A stretch of 64,000 nucleotides of DNA. It comes from Agaricus subrufescens. Taxonomy: Eukaryota; Basidiomycota; Agaricomycetes; Agaricales; Agaricaceae. Within the stretch, counting starts at the first letter, position 1; every line of letters begins with the position of its first letter. A program made the translations under genes and the position numbers. The notes under the pieces were generated by a model. The model was not told where the DNA came from. It saw only the letters and a program-made list of their open reading frames with translations, and made no database searches. Below are positions 40,170 to 49,545 of the stretch, one piece after another. The stretch spans positions 1,364,001 through 1,428,000 of the forward strand of contig CM057066.1 of the NCBI GenBank assembly GCA_029945375.1, given 5' to 3'.

Positions 40170-42251
40170 CTACTGTCCAAGTCCCAACAATGGCACAGCA
40201 AACTCAACAACCTTTAGTGATACAGCCTTAGTTAGGATGTCTGCAACTTGCTGATCAGTAGACACATAGAGGGGATCAATGACTCCATCCTCTACAGCCT
40301 CGCGGAGCCAATAGAAGCGAAGATCTAGGTGTTTCATGCGCCCATGGTGCTCAGGATTCCTGGCTACACTGATCCCAGACTTGTTATCCACGAAAAGTGT
40401 TGAGGGAAGTGTCTGGTGATAGCCAAACTCAGTCAGGATGTTCCTAGTCCACTTGATCTCCTTTCCAGCTTCAACAGCAGCAACAAATTCAGCCTCAGTA
40501 CTCGAGAGAGTCACAAAGGGCTGACGCTTTGAGGACCATCCTACAGCAGCCCCAGACACTAGAGTCACATAACCACCTGTAGCTCGACCTGTGGCCTTGC
40601 AGCCACCATGGGAAGCGTCAGAATAGGTGGTGAACAGCTCTCCAGAGTCACTACCTTGGTATACAAGCTGGTAGTGCAGTGTGCCCTTCAAATAGCGAAG
40701 TAAATGCTTGACAGCAAGCCAATGGGCAGGAGCAGGATTGTGATTGAATCTCCCAAGGTAGGAGACTGCATAGGCAATGTTGGGTCGAGTCATGGTGGCT
40801 AGATACTGCAGGGCACCTACAGCAGAGAGATAAGGAACTGACTTCATCTCAGCCTGCTCCTCAAGAGAGGGAACAATGTCCGAGAGCTCAGATCCAGGAG
40901 GTAGAGGGGTGGAAAGGGAGTTAGAATCATCCATATTGAATCGTTCTAGCAGCTCCTTGATGTAGTGCTCTTGGGAGAGGGAGATGGAACGCTTAGAGCG
41001 ATCCTGCTTCACCTGAATGCCCAGCAGAAGTGTGGTAGAGCCTAGATCTCGCAGTTTGAAGTGCCTAGACAGCTCCGAGACAGCAGAGGCCATAGCTGCA
41101 TCGCTTTTAGAGACTAGGGTAATGTCATCAATGAAGACAGGCACTATGACCTTGATGTCTCCCTTGGAATAGATGTAGATAGAGTTGTTGGAGTGAAGTC
41201 TGGAGTAGCCAATACCCTCTAGAACACCTCGGAGCTTCTTACTCCACTGTCTGGCAGCCTGCTTAAGGCCATAGAGCGATTTTCGGAGCCTGAAGACCAT
41301 ATTGGGTCCCCCAGTATGATAGCCCTCTGGTTGCCTCATGTAGATCTCCTCCTCGAGTTCCCCATAAGTGAAGGCAGAGGAGATGTCAACAGAACGCATT
41401 TTGTAGCCCTCTCTAGCAGCCAGAGCTATAATGAGTCTCAGAGAGGCAGGACGAAATGTAGGGGCAAAGACCTCAGTGTAATCGAAGCCAGGACGTTGGG
41501 AGAAGCCTTTAGCAACAAGGCGAGCCCTATAGCGCTCAATAGAGCCGTCGGCATGCCTTTTGACCTTGAAGACCCAGCCAGAGTTGACTACCTTCTTACC
41601 AGGAGGCAGTTCAGTGAGTTCCCAAGTCCTGTTGGCCTCGAGATTGAATATCTCGGTGTTACAAGCATCGACCCAGTGTTCCCTGTCAGGAGACTGCATA
41701 GCCAGCCTGTAGGTGCGAGGATCAGCTGTAGAAACAGCCCCAGCAAACTCAACCTCGTAGAAGCCAGTATCAGCTGAAAGAGCAGCTTCATCGTCATCTT
41801 CTGGGTCTCTAGCAGGCAGATTAGGTTGCCTGACCTTCCACCAGTCACCAGGAGGCTTCCGAACGCGCCCAGTGCGATGTGGCACTCTGGGAGGCTCAGG
41901 GGGCACTCCAGCAGTGGGAGGAGTCACAGGGAGCGGAATCAGAGCTTGTGGAGGTGGAGTAGCAGGGCTAGGAGGAGGAGGAGCAGGTAGAGGAGTCTCC
42001 TCTTCGAGAAGAACAGCAGGAGAACTGGGAATGGGAGGCTGAGAGCGAGCAGGGACAGGGCTAATATCACCCCCTTCATCTAGGAGAGGTGGCACTCCGA
42101 AATGCGACGTTGGTGGTGCAGGAGAAGGCTCAGAAGTAGTCTGAGGTTCAGGGGAGGGGGAAGGGCCAGCAAATGACGGAACAGCATCAAGTTGGGCTTT
42201 AGAAGTCCCAGGAAAGTACCTTTCATCGAACTCAGCTCTCTCCGAGATCAC
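40170..42251 (-). CDS. Copia1 pol: integrase C-terminus, reverse transcriptase, RNase H
   Basis: This 693-residue open stretch is the C-terminal part of the copia polyprotein. After SERAEFDERYFPG (end of integrase) there is a long Pro-rich linker (about 25-140), then the RVT_2-type RT from about 190 (TWELTELPPGKKVVNSGWVF; DISSAFTYGELEEEIYMRQ; catalytic FIDDITLVS with FIDD in place of YVDD), and RNase H (SDASHGGCKATGRATGGY; SSTEAEFVAAVEAGKEIKW; VDNKSGISVARNPEHH). It would convert element RNA to cDNA. It ends 26 bp before the LTR. The upstream integrase part is frame-shifted, so the polyprotein is no longer continuous. Confidence 0.92.
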   Translation of the reverse strand: MISERAEFDERYFPGTSKAQLDAVPSFAGPSPSPEPQTTSEPSPAPPTSHFGVPPLLDEGGDISPVPARSQPPIPSSPAVLLEEETPLPAPPPPSPATPPPQALIPLPVTPPTAGVPPEPPRVPHRTGRVRKPPGDWWKVRQPNLPARDPEDDDEAALSADTGFYEVEFAGAVSTADPRTYRLAMQSPDREHWVDACNTEIFNLEANRTWELTELPPGKKVVNSGWVFKVKRHADGSIERYRARLVAKGFSQRPGFDYTEVFAPTFRPASLRLIIALAAREGYKMRSVDISSAFTYGELEEEIYMRQPEGYHTGGPNMVFRLRKSLYGLKQAARQWSKKLRGVLEGIGYSRLHSNNSIYIYSKGDIKVIVPVFIDDITLVSKSDAAMASAVSELSRHFKLRDLGSTTLLLGIQVKQDRSKRSISLSQEHYIKELLERFNMDDSNSLSTPLPPGSELSDIVPSLEEQAEMKSVPYLSAVGALQYLATMTRPNIAYAVSYLGRFNHNPAPAHWLAVKHLLRYLKGTLHYQLVYQGSDSGELFTTYSDASHGGCKATGRATGGYVTLVSGAAVGWSSKRQPFVTLSSTEAEFVAAVEAGKEIKWTRNILTEFGYHQTLPSTLFVDNKSGISVARNPEHHGRMKHLDLRFYWLREAVEDGVIDPLYVSTDQQVADILTKAVSLKVVEFAVPLLGLGQ

Positions 42252-42691
42252 AGAACGCTTAGTGACTGGATTGTAGAACTTCCAGCCTTTGTAGCCTGCA
42301 GGATAGCCTATAAAGACGCATTTTTCGTAGTGAGGCTCAGAGAAGTCCTCTTATCTCGCTGTACATGCACATAGGCAGTGCACCCCCATACTCAGAGGTG
42401 GGAGACATCAGGCTTTCGCTTATAGAGGGCCTGGAAGGGTGTAGTGCCAGAGAGCGACACTGTAGGCAGCCTATTCCAGACATGGACCATAGAAGATACA
42501 CATTCTCCCCGCGGAAGTCGGATTCGAGCATAGCGATTCTTTGTCATAGTCCTATTAGCTCTCTCCATAGGAGCCTACATTCTGCACCAAAAGGGCCTGT
42601 TGCGAGTAGGAGAAATGCACCTTTCGATGCCAGACTGCTCCGTGAACGTTAGGAGAGAGGCCTTAGACATGTAGTAGCGCCTTTATCATCC
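42252..42691 (-). pseudogene. Copia1 integrase segment, decayed
   Basis: This stretch of copia1 pol corresponds to the second half of the integrase core (frames with YEKCVFIGYPAGYKGWKF near 42290 and TSEYGGALPMCMYSEIRGLL near 42350). It has several frame changes. It ends in the left TSD of the type A element. Confidence 0.65.
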
Positions 42692-44506
42692 GCTTTTTTT
42701 TTTTTTTTTTTTTTTTTATAATCAACAGGGCCTGCCGGCCGGCCTTTATTCAAAGTAGCTACTACAAGGTTGCAAATCCAAGCATACTACTAAGAACCGG
42801 ATGCCATAACGCGTATCCAAATAGGGGCCCAATCCATTACATGAAGTCATTCTTACAAAGGGGCGAAAGAAACGTATCCGCGCGACGAGGTCAAGCGCTC
42901 GAAGAGAAAAGAAAACAAAACATATAGAGTCGAAATAATAGGGGAACTAACCATCAGTCCGGGACGAACAATCACAGTCAACCTCCGGCCAGTCCTTCCC
43001 TGGAGCCCCGCGTTGGCAGGGGTAGACGCACACGAGACGATTATCGATGACTTAGAAGGGGATATGGTGAAGCGTCAAAATGGTGGAACGGCATCGCGCC
43101 AGAACTCCGAAACGCCCGATGAAAAGCGCTACTTGTTCGACGGGAACTGGCGCAAGCCAGTTGCGGTCGAACCGATGTTCCCAGAACGGACACGAAGTGT
43201 CCGTGCTGGAGTGCGTCGTCTTGCTCTTCTTGGATGCGGAACAGTTGACGCAGTGGCGGATGGCGGCATCGACTTGGGACGCGGCGCAAGCGGAATCATG
43301 GCGGTCGGAGAAGTGCGGACCGCCGCAGTGAGCGCACCGGACACCTTTAGCCCGGCACACGTTAGAGTGGTGGCCCCATCGCTGACACCGAGTGCACAGC
43401 GCAGAGCCGGGCCGGGGAGCAGCACCCCGGACCTGACAGTTGCGACCGCCAATGACGATCGTCTTACCTATGAAGTCGCGGGCCGCACGGCCCGAGACGG
43501 AATCAGAGATGTCGACCCATGCAACGCATGAGTCCGCTTTAGGTGAAGTCCGCATGAATCGGACTGCGTGGATGATGTGAGGGGATAGGGTGCGGCCTAC
43601 CGGAGATTCTTGCAAAGCCGCCTGGAAGGCGGCGCGTTGAGCGTGGATCCAAGTGCGCGACTCGGATGGAATAAGTGGCACGTCGATGACCTTGAGGTAG
43701 GAGGTCGACGTGACGGGGGCGGATTGGATGGGGACTATCCCCGGCGTGGTGATGAGGCGGCGGATGTGCTTGAGCACACAGTTCCCCTCGGAGGCGGATG
43801 GGACTCGGTTACCGGCAATGAAGATCCCGGTCTTGATGTCCATGGCATGTTCTAGAACGAAGGTCGACTTGAGGTCGGCCTTGAGGTGGGAGTTCACCTT
43901 GCTAATAATAGCAGGGGTGATGGAAGAGGCTAGAACGTTAGTTCTGGCCGGTGGGATAATGCGGACCCCGCATCGCGAGAGTCCATGGTCTGTGTGTTTG
44001 CCCTTCTGCTTACGCTTGGGGGCGCGAACAGAAACGGCAGGGGCAGAGGAGGGGGTCGGTGCAGCTGGGGAGGAGGGGAGACCAGCGAACTTGACCGATT
44101 TCTTCGGCTTGGGAGGTGCCGCAGCAGCTGCGGGTGCAGCCGGAGCACGACTCCGAGAGCCGGCGGGTTTAGGAAGGGGACCCGGGTGGTTTACCTTGGG
44201 TCGCTTGGTAATCTTGGCCGCGTCAGCCTCGGCCTCGGCCATAGGAGACCGAGGGCGTGGTGTAGGCGTGGCCGATGAAGGGGCGTGGCTGCAGGACAGG
44301 GAGGGGGCAGAGACTCCCGGGGGCGATGGCACTGGCAATGACCTGCGCAAGTTGGACATCGAAGGCCGCAAAGCCTCCCATGCCCAGGAACTCATGCTGG
44401 GAAAGGTTAGGTGACTTGAGGATAAGCCACAGAGATCGTAAAAGCTCGTCCATCAGAGCGTCTGAGCGTTCTGTGCATCCGTTGACCTTGGCTGTGCTGG
44501 CTTCAC

Positions 44507-46887
44507 TTTTTTTTTTGTATCAGCGGCACCTACCGGTGGGCGCTTGCATTCAAGTAGCTATACGACATCCGAGTAGATAATTTGGGCATACTACAAGAAT
44601 ATGGATGCCATGACGCGTATCCGAGTGAAAACATTAAGCCCCTAACAACATGATTAAAAGAAAAACATATCAAGCCGGAAAGATCGTCGCCATCAAGAAA
44701 AAACATAACAAAATGAGAAAAAGAAATGTTAATTAGCAGAGCGACGAAAGCGGGTAGTGTTAAAAATCAACAAACACAAATCGGCACTACGTTGAGCTTG
44801 GATCGGCCGATTTTCAGGCAGGCGGTTTGCGATCGCGGGCAGGTAGCGAGGGGAAGTGGTATGGTTGTGAGAGCAACTCACTGCTGGTACCACTTCTACT
44901 TAACCCCATTCAGGAACCGCATCCTATCACTACACTCCAACTTGTCCCTTGTTCCAGAACGGGCACGAAGTGTCCGTTGTGGAGTGCGCCTTATCTTTCT
45001 TCTTCGCTGCAGAACAATTTGCGCAATGACGATCGTCCGGATTCTTCTTCATCGCTATGGACGCCGGAATATGCGAGTCAGCCGAGTGCGGGCCCGCGCA
45101 GTGAGGACAGCGTATGCCCTTAGATCGGCATACGTCGGAATGGTGGCCCCATCGTTGACAACGAGTGCATAGAGCAGAGCCGGGCCGTGGGGCAGCGCCG
45201 CGGATTTGACAGTTGCGCCCACCAATAAAGATGTGCTTACCAATGTAGTCCCGGGCCGTGCGGCCAGAGACGGAGTCTGCGATGTCGATCCAAGCGATGC
45301 AGGTATCGGACTTACGTGATGTCCGCATGAAGCGGACAGCGTGCTTGATGTGAGTGGATAAAGGTTTACCCACAGGAGAGTTGTGCAACGCGATGGTGAA
45401 CGCCTCGCGCTGCGCCTGGAGCCAAGTGGCGGGGGGAGCCGGAATGAGTGGTACGTCCAATACCTTGAGGTAGGACGTGGAGGTGGGAGTGGCGGACTGG
45501 AGGGGGACGAGTCCGTTGGGGTCGACGAGGCGGCGTACATGCCTAAGCACGCACGCAGATTCGGGCTTGGACAGAACTCGGGAGGCGGCAATGAAGATGC
45601 CGGATGCCGAATCAGAAGAAGATTCCAGAACGACCTCAGACTTGAGGTCATCCTTGAGGTGTCGGTTGCACTCCCGGAGAACATCGGGAGTGATATTAAT
45701 AGCACGGATTGTAGATCCGGCCGGTGGATGAATAAGGACACCCCGGCGCGAAGCGCCGTGGCTAGTGTGCTTGCCCTTGCGTGCGGGAGCACGGCGGGAC
45801 ACAGCGGGGGCAGTGGAGGGAGCCGGGGCCTTGGGGAGGGAGGGGACAGAGGCCGGCTTAGCCTTGAGAGCGCTCTTGGAAGGTGCTCGAACAGCTGCGG
45901 GAGCAGCCGGGGCACACTTTCCTAAAGCGGATTGCTTGGGTGCAGAGCCAGGTGGGGACTGGATGCGGACTTTCTTCGGGACCGGGGTAGTTACCTCGTC
46001 CTCGGCCATCGGGGACCGGGGACGCGATGAGGGAACAACGGGGGTGGAAGGGAGGAAGAGGGGGGTGGTGGGTTTGGCTGGGGAGGGGGGCGACGCCGCA
46101 CCAGTTTGACCAATGATAATAGCAAGAGCCGTCTCGAATGAGCAGACTCCAGCCATGTTCTGAAAATCAATATTTTTGTGAGCGCCACTCGACAATATAT
46201 TGAAAATGAGACGTAGCAGTTCATCGGCGTAGCCGATGAAGTTGTCGTCGGGGGGGGTTTGCTGGACGATGTCGGCGGCAGTCGACAGCGACACAGCGAG
46301 TCCGTGCTTCTTTCCAGGTACCTTGGTAGGCGTGTAGATAGAAGCAGTGCGAGGGGTCTTGGGGGTGGCTGGCGAGGAGATAGCCTCGAGCAGCGACTGA
46401 GCGGTCCCACCAGGCTGTCGAGAGCCCGATGGGGTGGGGGTGACGGGGGTAGACGGCCAAGCTGGCGCCTTGGGTTGTCCGCGCCTGCGTTCGGCGCGAG
46501 TCTGGGCTTGAGGGGCGGGGGAATCCTCCTTCATGAGCCTGGAAATTGACTCCGATGCGTCCGCGAGGACGCGATTGAAGTCGGATGAGGATACGGCGGG
46601 GGCAGTGTCCGAGAACGAGACGTCCTTGGTCTTGCCCTTACCTGCTAAATGTGCCCGCATCTTTGCGATACGCGCGGCCTTTGGAGTCTCCAACTCCATT
46701 TCTAACGCTTCACCTGCAGCTCGCATAGCGGGCGGCAGCTTCGAGTCATCGTCGCTGTCGGTCTCCCAGCCTCCGTTGTCGAAGTCCGGACGAGTATCCA
46801 TGTTGCAGAACGTATATTGCTCCTAGTACAGCTAAACCACTGAGGCTTCCAAAACAGGAAGGTAGTGGTAAGAAGTCAAGAAGTGAT
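44507..46887 (-). mobile_element. Type B ORF1-only LINE, full length, innermost nest level
   Basis: The 2381-bp unit sits in type A ORF1 and is flanked by GCTTCAC (44500-44506 and 46888-46894). The 5' block is CTTCCTGTTTTGGAAG (near 46847) and a short poly(T) marks the 3' end. An unusual about 95-bp sequence with the hairpin GAAGTGGTA...TACCACTTC (44852-44902) replaces the start of the usual 3' UTR. Confidence 0.92.
44930..46801 (-). CDS. Type B ORF1 protein, intact frame with altered C-terminus
   Basis: This 623-residue frame starts MDTRPDFDNGGWETDSDDDS. It has the disordered N-terminal half with KAARIAKMRAHLAGKGK, a helical segment (SLSTAADIVQQTPPDDNFIG), a basic Ala/Pro region, the RRM-like region (SYLKVLDVPLIPAPPATW), and knuckles CTRCQRWGHHSDVC, CPHCAGPHSADSH and CANCSAAKKKDKAH. 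The family C-terminus is cut after CPFWN and ends GQVGV, because novel 3' sequence joins there. It is otherwise 90% or more like 52663-54561 by eye. It probably makes RNA-binding ORF1p; loss of the last 20 residues may matter. Confidence 0.88.
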   Translation of the reverse strand: MDTRPDFDNGGWETDSDDDSKLPPAMRAAGEALEMELETPKAARIAKMRAHLAGKGKTKDVSFSDTAPAVSSSDFNRVLADASESISRLMKEDSPAPQAQTRAERRRGQPKAPAWPSTPVTPTPSGSRQPGGTAQSLLEAISSPATPKTPRTASIYTPTKVPGKKHGLAVSLSTAADIVQQTPPDDNFIGYADELLRLIFNILSSGAHKNIDFQNMAGVCSFETALAIIIGQTGAASPPSPAKPTTPLFLPSTPVVPSSRPRSPMAEDEVTTPVPKKVRIQSPPGSAPKQSALGKCAPAAPAAVRAPSKSALKAKPASVPSLPKAPAPSTAPAVSRRAPARKGKHTSHGASRRGVLIHPPAGSTIRAINITPDVLRECNRHLKDDLKSEVVLESSSDSASGIFIAASRVLSKPESACVLRHVRRLVDPNGLVPLQSATPTSTSYLKVLDVPLIPAPPATWLQAQREAFTIALHNSPVGKPLSTHIKHAVRFMRTSRKSDTCIAWIDIADSVSGRTARDYIGKHIFIGGRNCQIRGAAPRPGSALCTRCQRWGHHSDVCRSKGIRCPHCAGPHSADSHIPASIAMKKNPDDRHCANCSAAKKKDKAHSTTDTSCPFWNKGQVGV

Positions 46888-47467
46888 GCTTCACCAAGGC
46901 TGTCGGCCAAAGAGTTCTTGGCCCTCTTCGGAGGAGTGGGGACCAAGGGGGAGGGGAGGGGAGAGGAAGTCGCGGGGGGGCGCGGCGGTCCAAACGGGGT
47001 TTTCGGGCTCGCAGACGCATACGACAACGGAGTCGTCGCAGCTTGGGACGGGCCAGGGGTGGGGGTGGCGGGGGTGGCAGGTTGCTTACCCTTCGCCTTG
47101 AGATGAGACCGCATCTTGTCGATACGGCTCGCCTTTGGAGTCGCCGGCGGAGGCGGCGTCTCCCTCATAATCAACTCTCACAGCTTGCACTGCAGCTCAT
47201 TCGGCACTTCTCCATCGTCAGACCAGTCGCCAGTATCGAAATCCTCGCGAGTATCCATCGTTAGAGCACAATATATTCCTTCTCAAGCACTTCCACTGAG
47301 ACTTCCAAAACAGGAAGGTGGTGGTTGCGGTTCAAGAAGGGATTTGCGCCTTTATCATCCTGTAGAGCCCGAATTTTGACTCCAAGTTGATTTTCGGCCC
47401 AAGATTTGTAGACTTTGAACGCTTCAAAGGCTTCTGACTTGCTTTTAAGCAAATGTACAGCCTGGAA

Positions 47468-49123
47468 TCACGTCGCGTCATCTATAAATGTGATCCAGTA
47501 CTTGTAGCCTGAGTGGGTAGCAACTGGGAGCGGTCCGTGAAGGTCTGAATGTACCAGCTCAAGAGGGGATCGATTGTGATTGAGGGAGGGAGGAAATGGA
47601 AGTGAATGCATCTTTCCTGCAAGGCAGGGCTCGCATATAGGGTCAGGGAGAGCATTAGAACCGAGTTTGAGGCCTGTAACAAGGTCCTTACTCAACATAG
47701 ACTTCACATCAGCATAATTGTGATGAATGAAGCGACGATGCCACAGGGAGAGGTCAGCTGGCAGTGTAGAAACAGCAAAAGCGGCCTCGGAAGTGATTGT
47801 AGAGCCATCTAGCTCAGCAGAGTTGTTGGAGTGAATGGTGGCCGTAAAAAGCGTTGTTCCCTTGCACTGGAAAGCGATAGAGCGAGCAGTGATGATGATA
47901 TTGAAGCCCTTGTGCTGAGCAAGGTATAAACAAGACAGCAGATTACTCCTGAGGTCAGGAACATGTAGTACCCTTGAAAACTCGACCGCTCTAGCCTCCT
48001 TTCCATTAACAACTGGTTTAAACACCACAGAACCTATCCCCGCAGAGTATACAACTGAATTATCAGCTAATCGGATGGGAATGCGATGGGGGGAGTAGTT
48101 CTTGAACCAGTGACGATGTGGGGTCATATGAGAAGTGGCCCCAGTGTCTGCAAGCCAATGGAAGTCAGCATCGAGCTGTAGAGGCGTAGAAAGCAAAGGG
48201 AAAGGGGAGGGATGTGAGGCACTTGCATTTCCAGCAAATTCACGGACTCTCTGCGCTTTTTCGGGGCTAGAACTCGAAGAGGAGCTTGCTGCAGAGCCTG
48301 AGGCGTCGTTTAAAGCGTCCTGAGCCTTGTTAGCCTTATTTCCGCGAGTTCTGGGCTTCTGGGCGTCCTCCTGGGCGCGTTTCTTTGCCTTTTCGAACGG
48401 CCAGCACTTCTCCACCTTGTGGCCAGTCCTCCCACAGAAATCGCAAGTGTCTGACGCGTTTTTGAAGCCAGAGCGAGCAGCTAGAGCCTGGGAGCCTCCT
48501 AAGGCGTCCCCAGCGCGTTTTTTGCGTTGAATATCCTCTGTGACAAAGGCCTGATGAATGGTGGTCTTGTCCAGCTTGTCCATAAGCAAAAGAGACGAGG
48601 AGAAGGTGGAATAGTCGTCAGGGAGGGCTCTGATGAGTGCCATTGATGCCAGCTCATCATCCAGCATGTCGAGAGTGAAGTCTGTGGGTCTAAGCTCCTT
48701 AATGCGTTGCTTGCAGCCTTCTACTCTGTTAATGAGTGATTGTAGGGACTCCTCCTCGAGTTTTCGGATGCTGAACAGCTCATCATAAGCATTAAATCGC
48801 ATCCCAGCCTTCTTCTGCCTGTGTACAGCCTCCAAAGCCTCCCACATCTTCACGGGGTCGTCCTGGATGCCATTAAAGTGCACCCTCTGCTCCTGTTCAA
48901 CCATCAAGAAGAGCCAGCCAGCAGCCTTGTCACAACGAGCCTCATAAGCGTCCAGAGCGTCCGCTTCAGCCTGGGTAACAGTAGAGGAGACAGTGGGGGA
49001 CTTCTGCTTGCCAGAGATAATTCTCCATAGCCCAGAAGCTTGCAGCCACGCCTCCATCTCGCCAGACCACGTCGTATAGTTCTCCGCATTGAGTTTCGCA
49101 AACGTTGGCGATCCGGAAGCCAT
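47468..49123 (-). CDS. Copia1 Gag-protease-integrase N-terminus
   Basis: A 551-residue frame starts MASGSPTFAKLNAENYTTWS. Gag (UBN2-type) covers about 1-230, with the RNA-binding knuckle CDFCGRTGHKVEKC near 225-240. The aspartic protease active site is in WLADTGATSHMT (about 315). The integrase zinc domain shows HRRFIHHNYADVKSML...CEPCLAGK, and the first catalytic Asp is in HSDLHGP. The frame stops at DDAT followed by TGA, where CGA (Arg) would continue to FQAVHLLKSKSEAFEAFK; this fits one CpG transition. Up to that stop the copy looks functional. Confidence 0.93.
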   Translation of the reverse strand: MASGSPTFAKLNAENYTTWSGEMEAWLQASGLWRIISGKQKSPTVSSTVTQAEADALDAYEARCDKAAGWLFLMVEQEQRVHFNGIQDDPVKMWEALEAVHRQKKAGMRFNAYDELFSIRKLEEESLQSLINRVEGCKQRIKELRPTDFTLDMLDDELASMALIRALPDDYSTFSSSLLLMDKLDKTTIHQAFVTEDIQRKKRAGDALGGSQALAARSGFKNASDTCDFCGRTGHKVEKCWPFEKAKKRAQEDAQKPRTRGNKANKAQDALNDASGSAASSSSSSSPEKAQRVREFAGNASASHPSPFPLLSTPLQLDADFHWLADTGATSHMTPHRHWFKNYSPHRIPIRLADNSVVYSAGIGSVVFKPVVNGKEARAVEFSRVLHVPDLRSNLLSCLYLAQHKGFNIIITARSIAFQCKGTTLFTATIHSNNSAELDGSTITSEAAFAVSTLPADLSLWHRRFIHHNYADVKSMLSKDLVTGLKLGSNALPDPICEPCLAGKMHSLPFPPSLNHNRSPLELVHSDLHGPLPVATHSGYKYWITFIDDAT

Positions 49124-49235
49124 CGGAGTTGATTTGAGAGCAGGGGAAGCGAAATAGATTCAAGAAGGGAAAGAGGAAGAGAAGATTGAGTGAGATTGGT
49201 GAATGAAAACTCGTTTTTCCAGTAGTTAGAAGCCG

Positions 49236-49247
49236 GGGCCCATAACC
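49236..49247 (-). promoter_or_regulatory. Copia1 primer-binding site
   Basis: On the minus strand GGTTATGGGCCC directly follows the 5' LTR, identical to the sites of the other copia copies. It complements the initiator tRNA-Met anticodon arm with one G-U pair. Confidence 0.75.
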
Positions 49248-49545
49248 TGTCGGAGGTAGAACGTAGCGCGTGCGGAGACGGTTCTAACGGTGGTAGTGAC
49301 GAGTGAATCGGATTAGAATTAAATGAGATATCCTGTGAACAAGTCTAAGAAGCTATCTATGAATATACAGAACTCTATACTCACCTGTGAACAAGTCTAA
49401 GAAGCTAAAGGCTTCTAGAGCGTTCACAGACAAGTTCAACATGCGCTTACTAATATATCACATGATCAGAAAGTCGTACCATCTCTAAGTCCATATACAA
49501 GACTGTTGGGGCACTCTAATACAAGACTGCTGGGGCAGTCTAACA
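49248..49545 (-). repeat. Copia1 5' LTR (298 bp)
   Basis: It runs TGTCGGAGGTAG to GCAGTCTAACA on the plus strand and is about 97% identical to the 3' LTR at 39846. The difference implies some time since insertion. Copia2 pol resumes at 49546. Confidence 0.95.

Larger units (their letters stand above)
42692..47345 (-). mobile_element. Type A ORF1-only LINE carrying a type B element
   Basis: It is flanked by the 15-bp duplication GCGCCTTTATCATCC (42677-42691 and 47346-47360) in copia1 integrase. The type A parts are 42692-44506 and 46888-47345. ORF1 starts near 47256 and is open at 46746-47174 and 43052-44395, apart from the type B insertion and small indels near 44300 and 43160. Leader, tail and poly(A) match the reference copy at 36931. 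Confidence 0.93.
39846..49545 (-). mobile_element. Copia1 element with both LTRs, nested in copia2
   Basis: Both LTRs (5' at 49248-49545, 3' at 39846-40143) are 298 bp and differ at about eight positions. GGGGGTG flanks both ends (39841-39847 region and 49546-49552), a 5-7 bp duplication in copia2. Excluding the nested type A and B LINEs the element is about 5.0 kb. The order on the minus strand is LTR, primer site, Gag-protease-integrase, RT-RNase H, polypurine tract, LTR. A TGA near 47468 and frame damage around 42252-42690 disable pol. Confidence 0.93.
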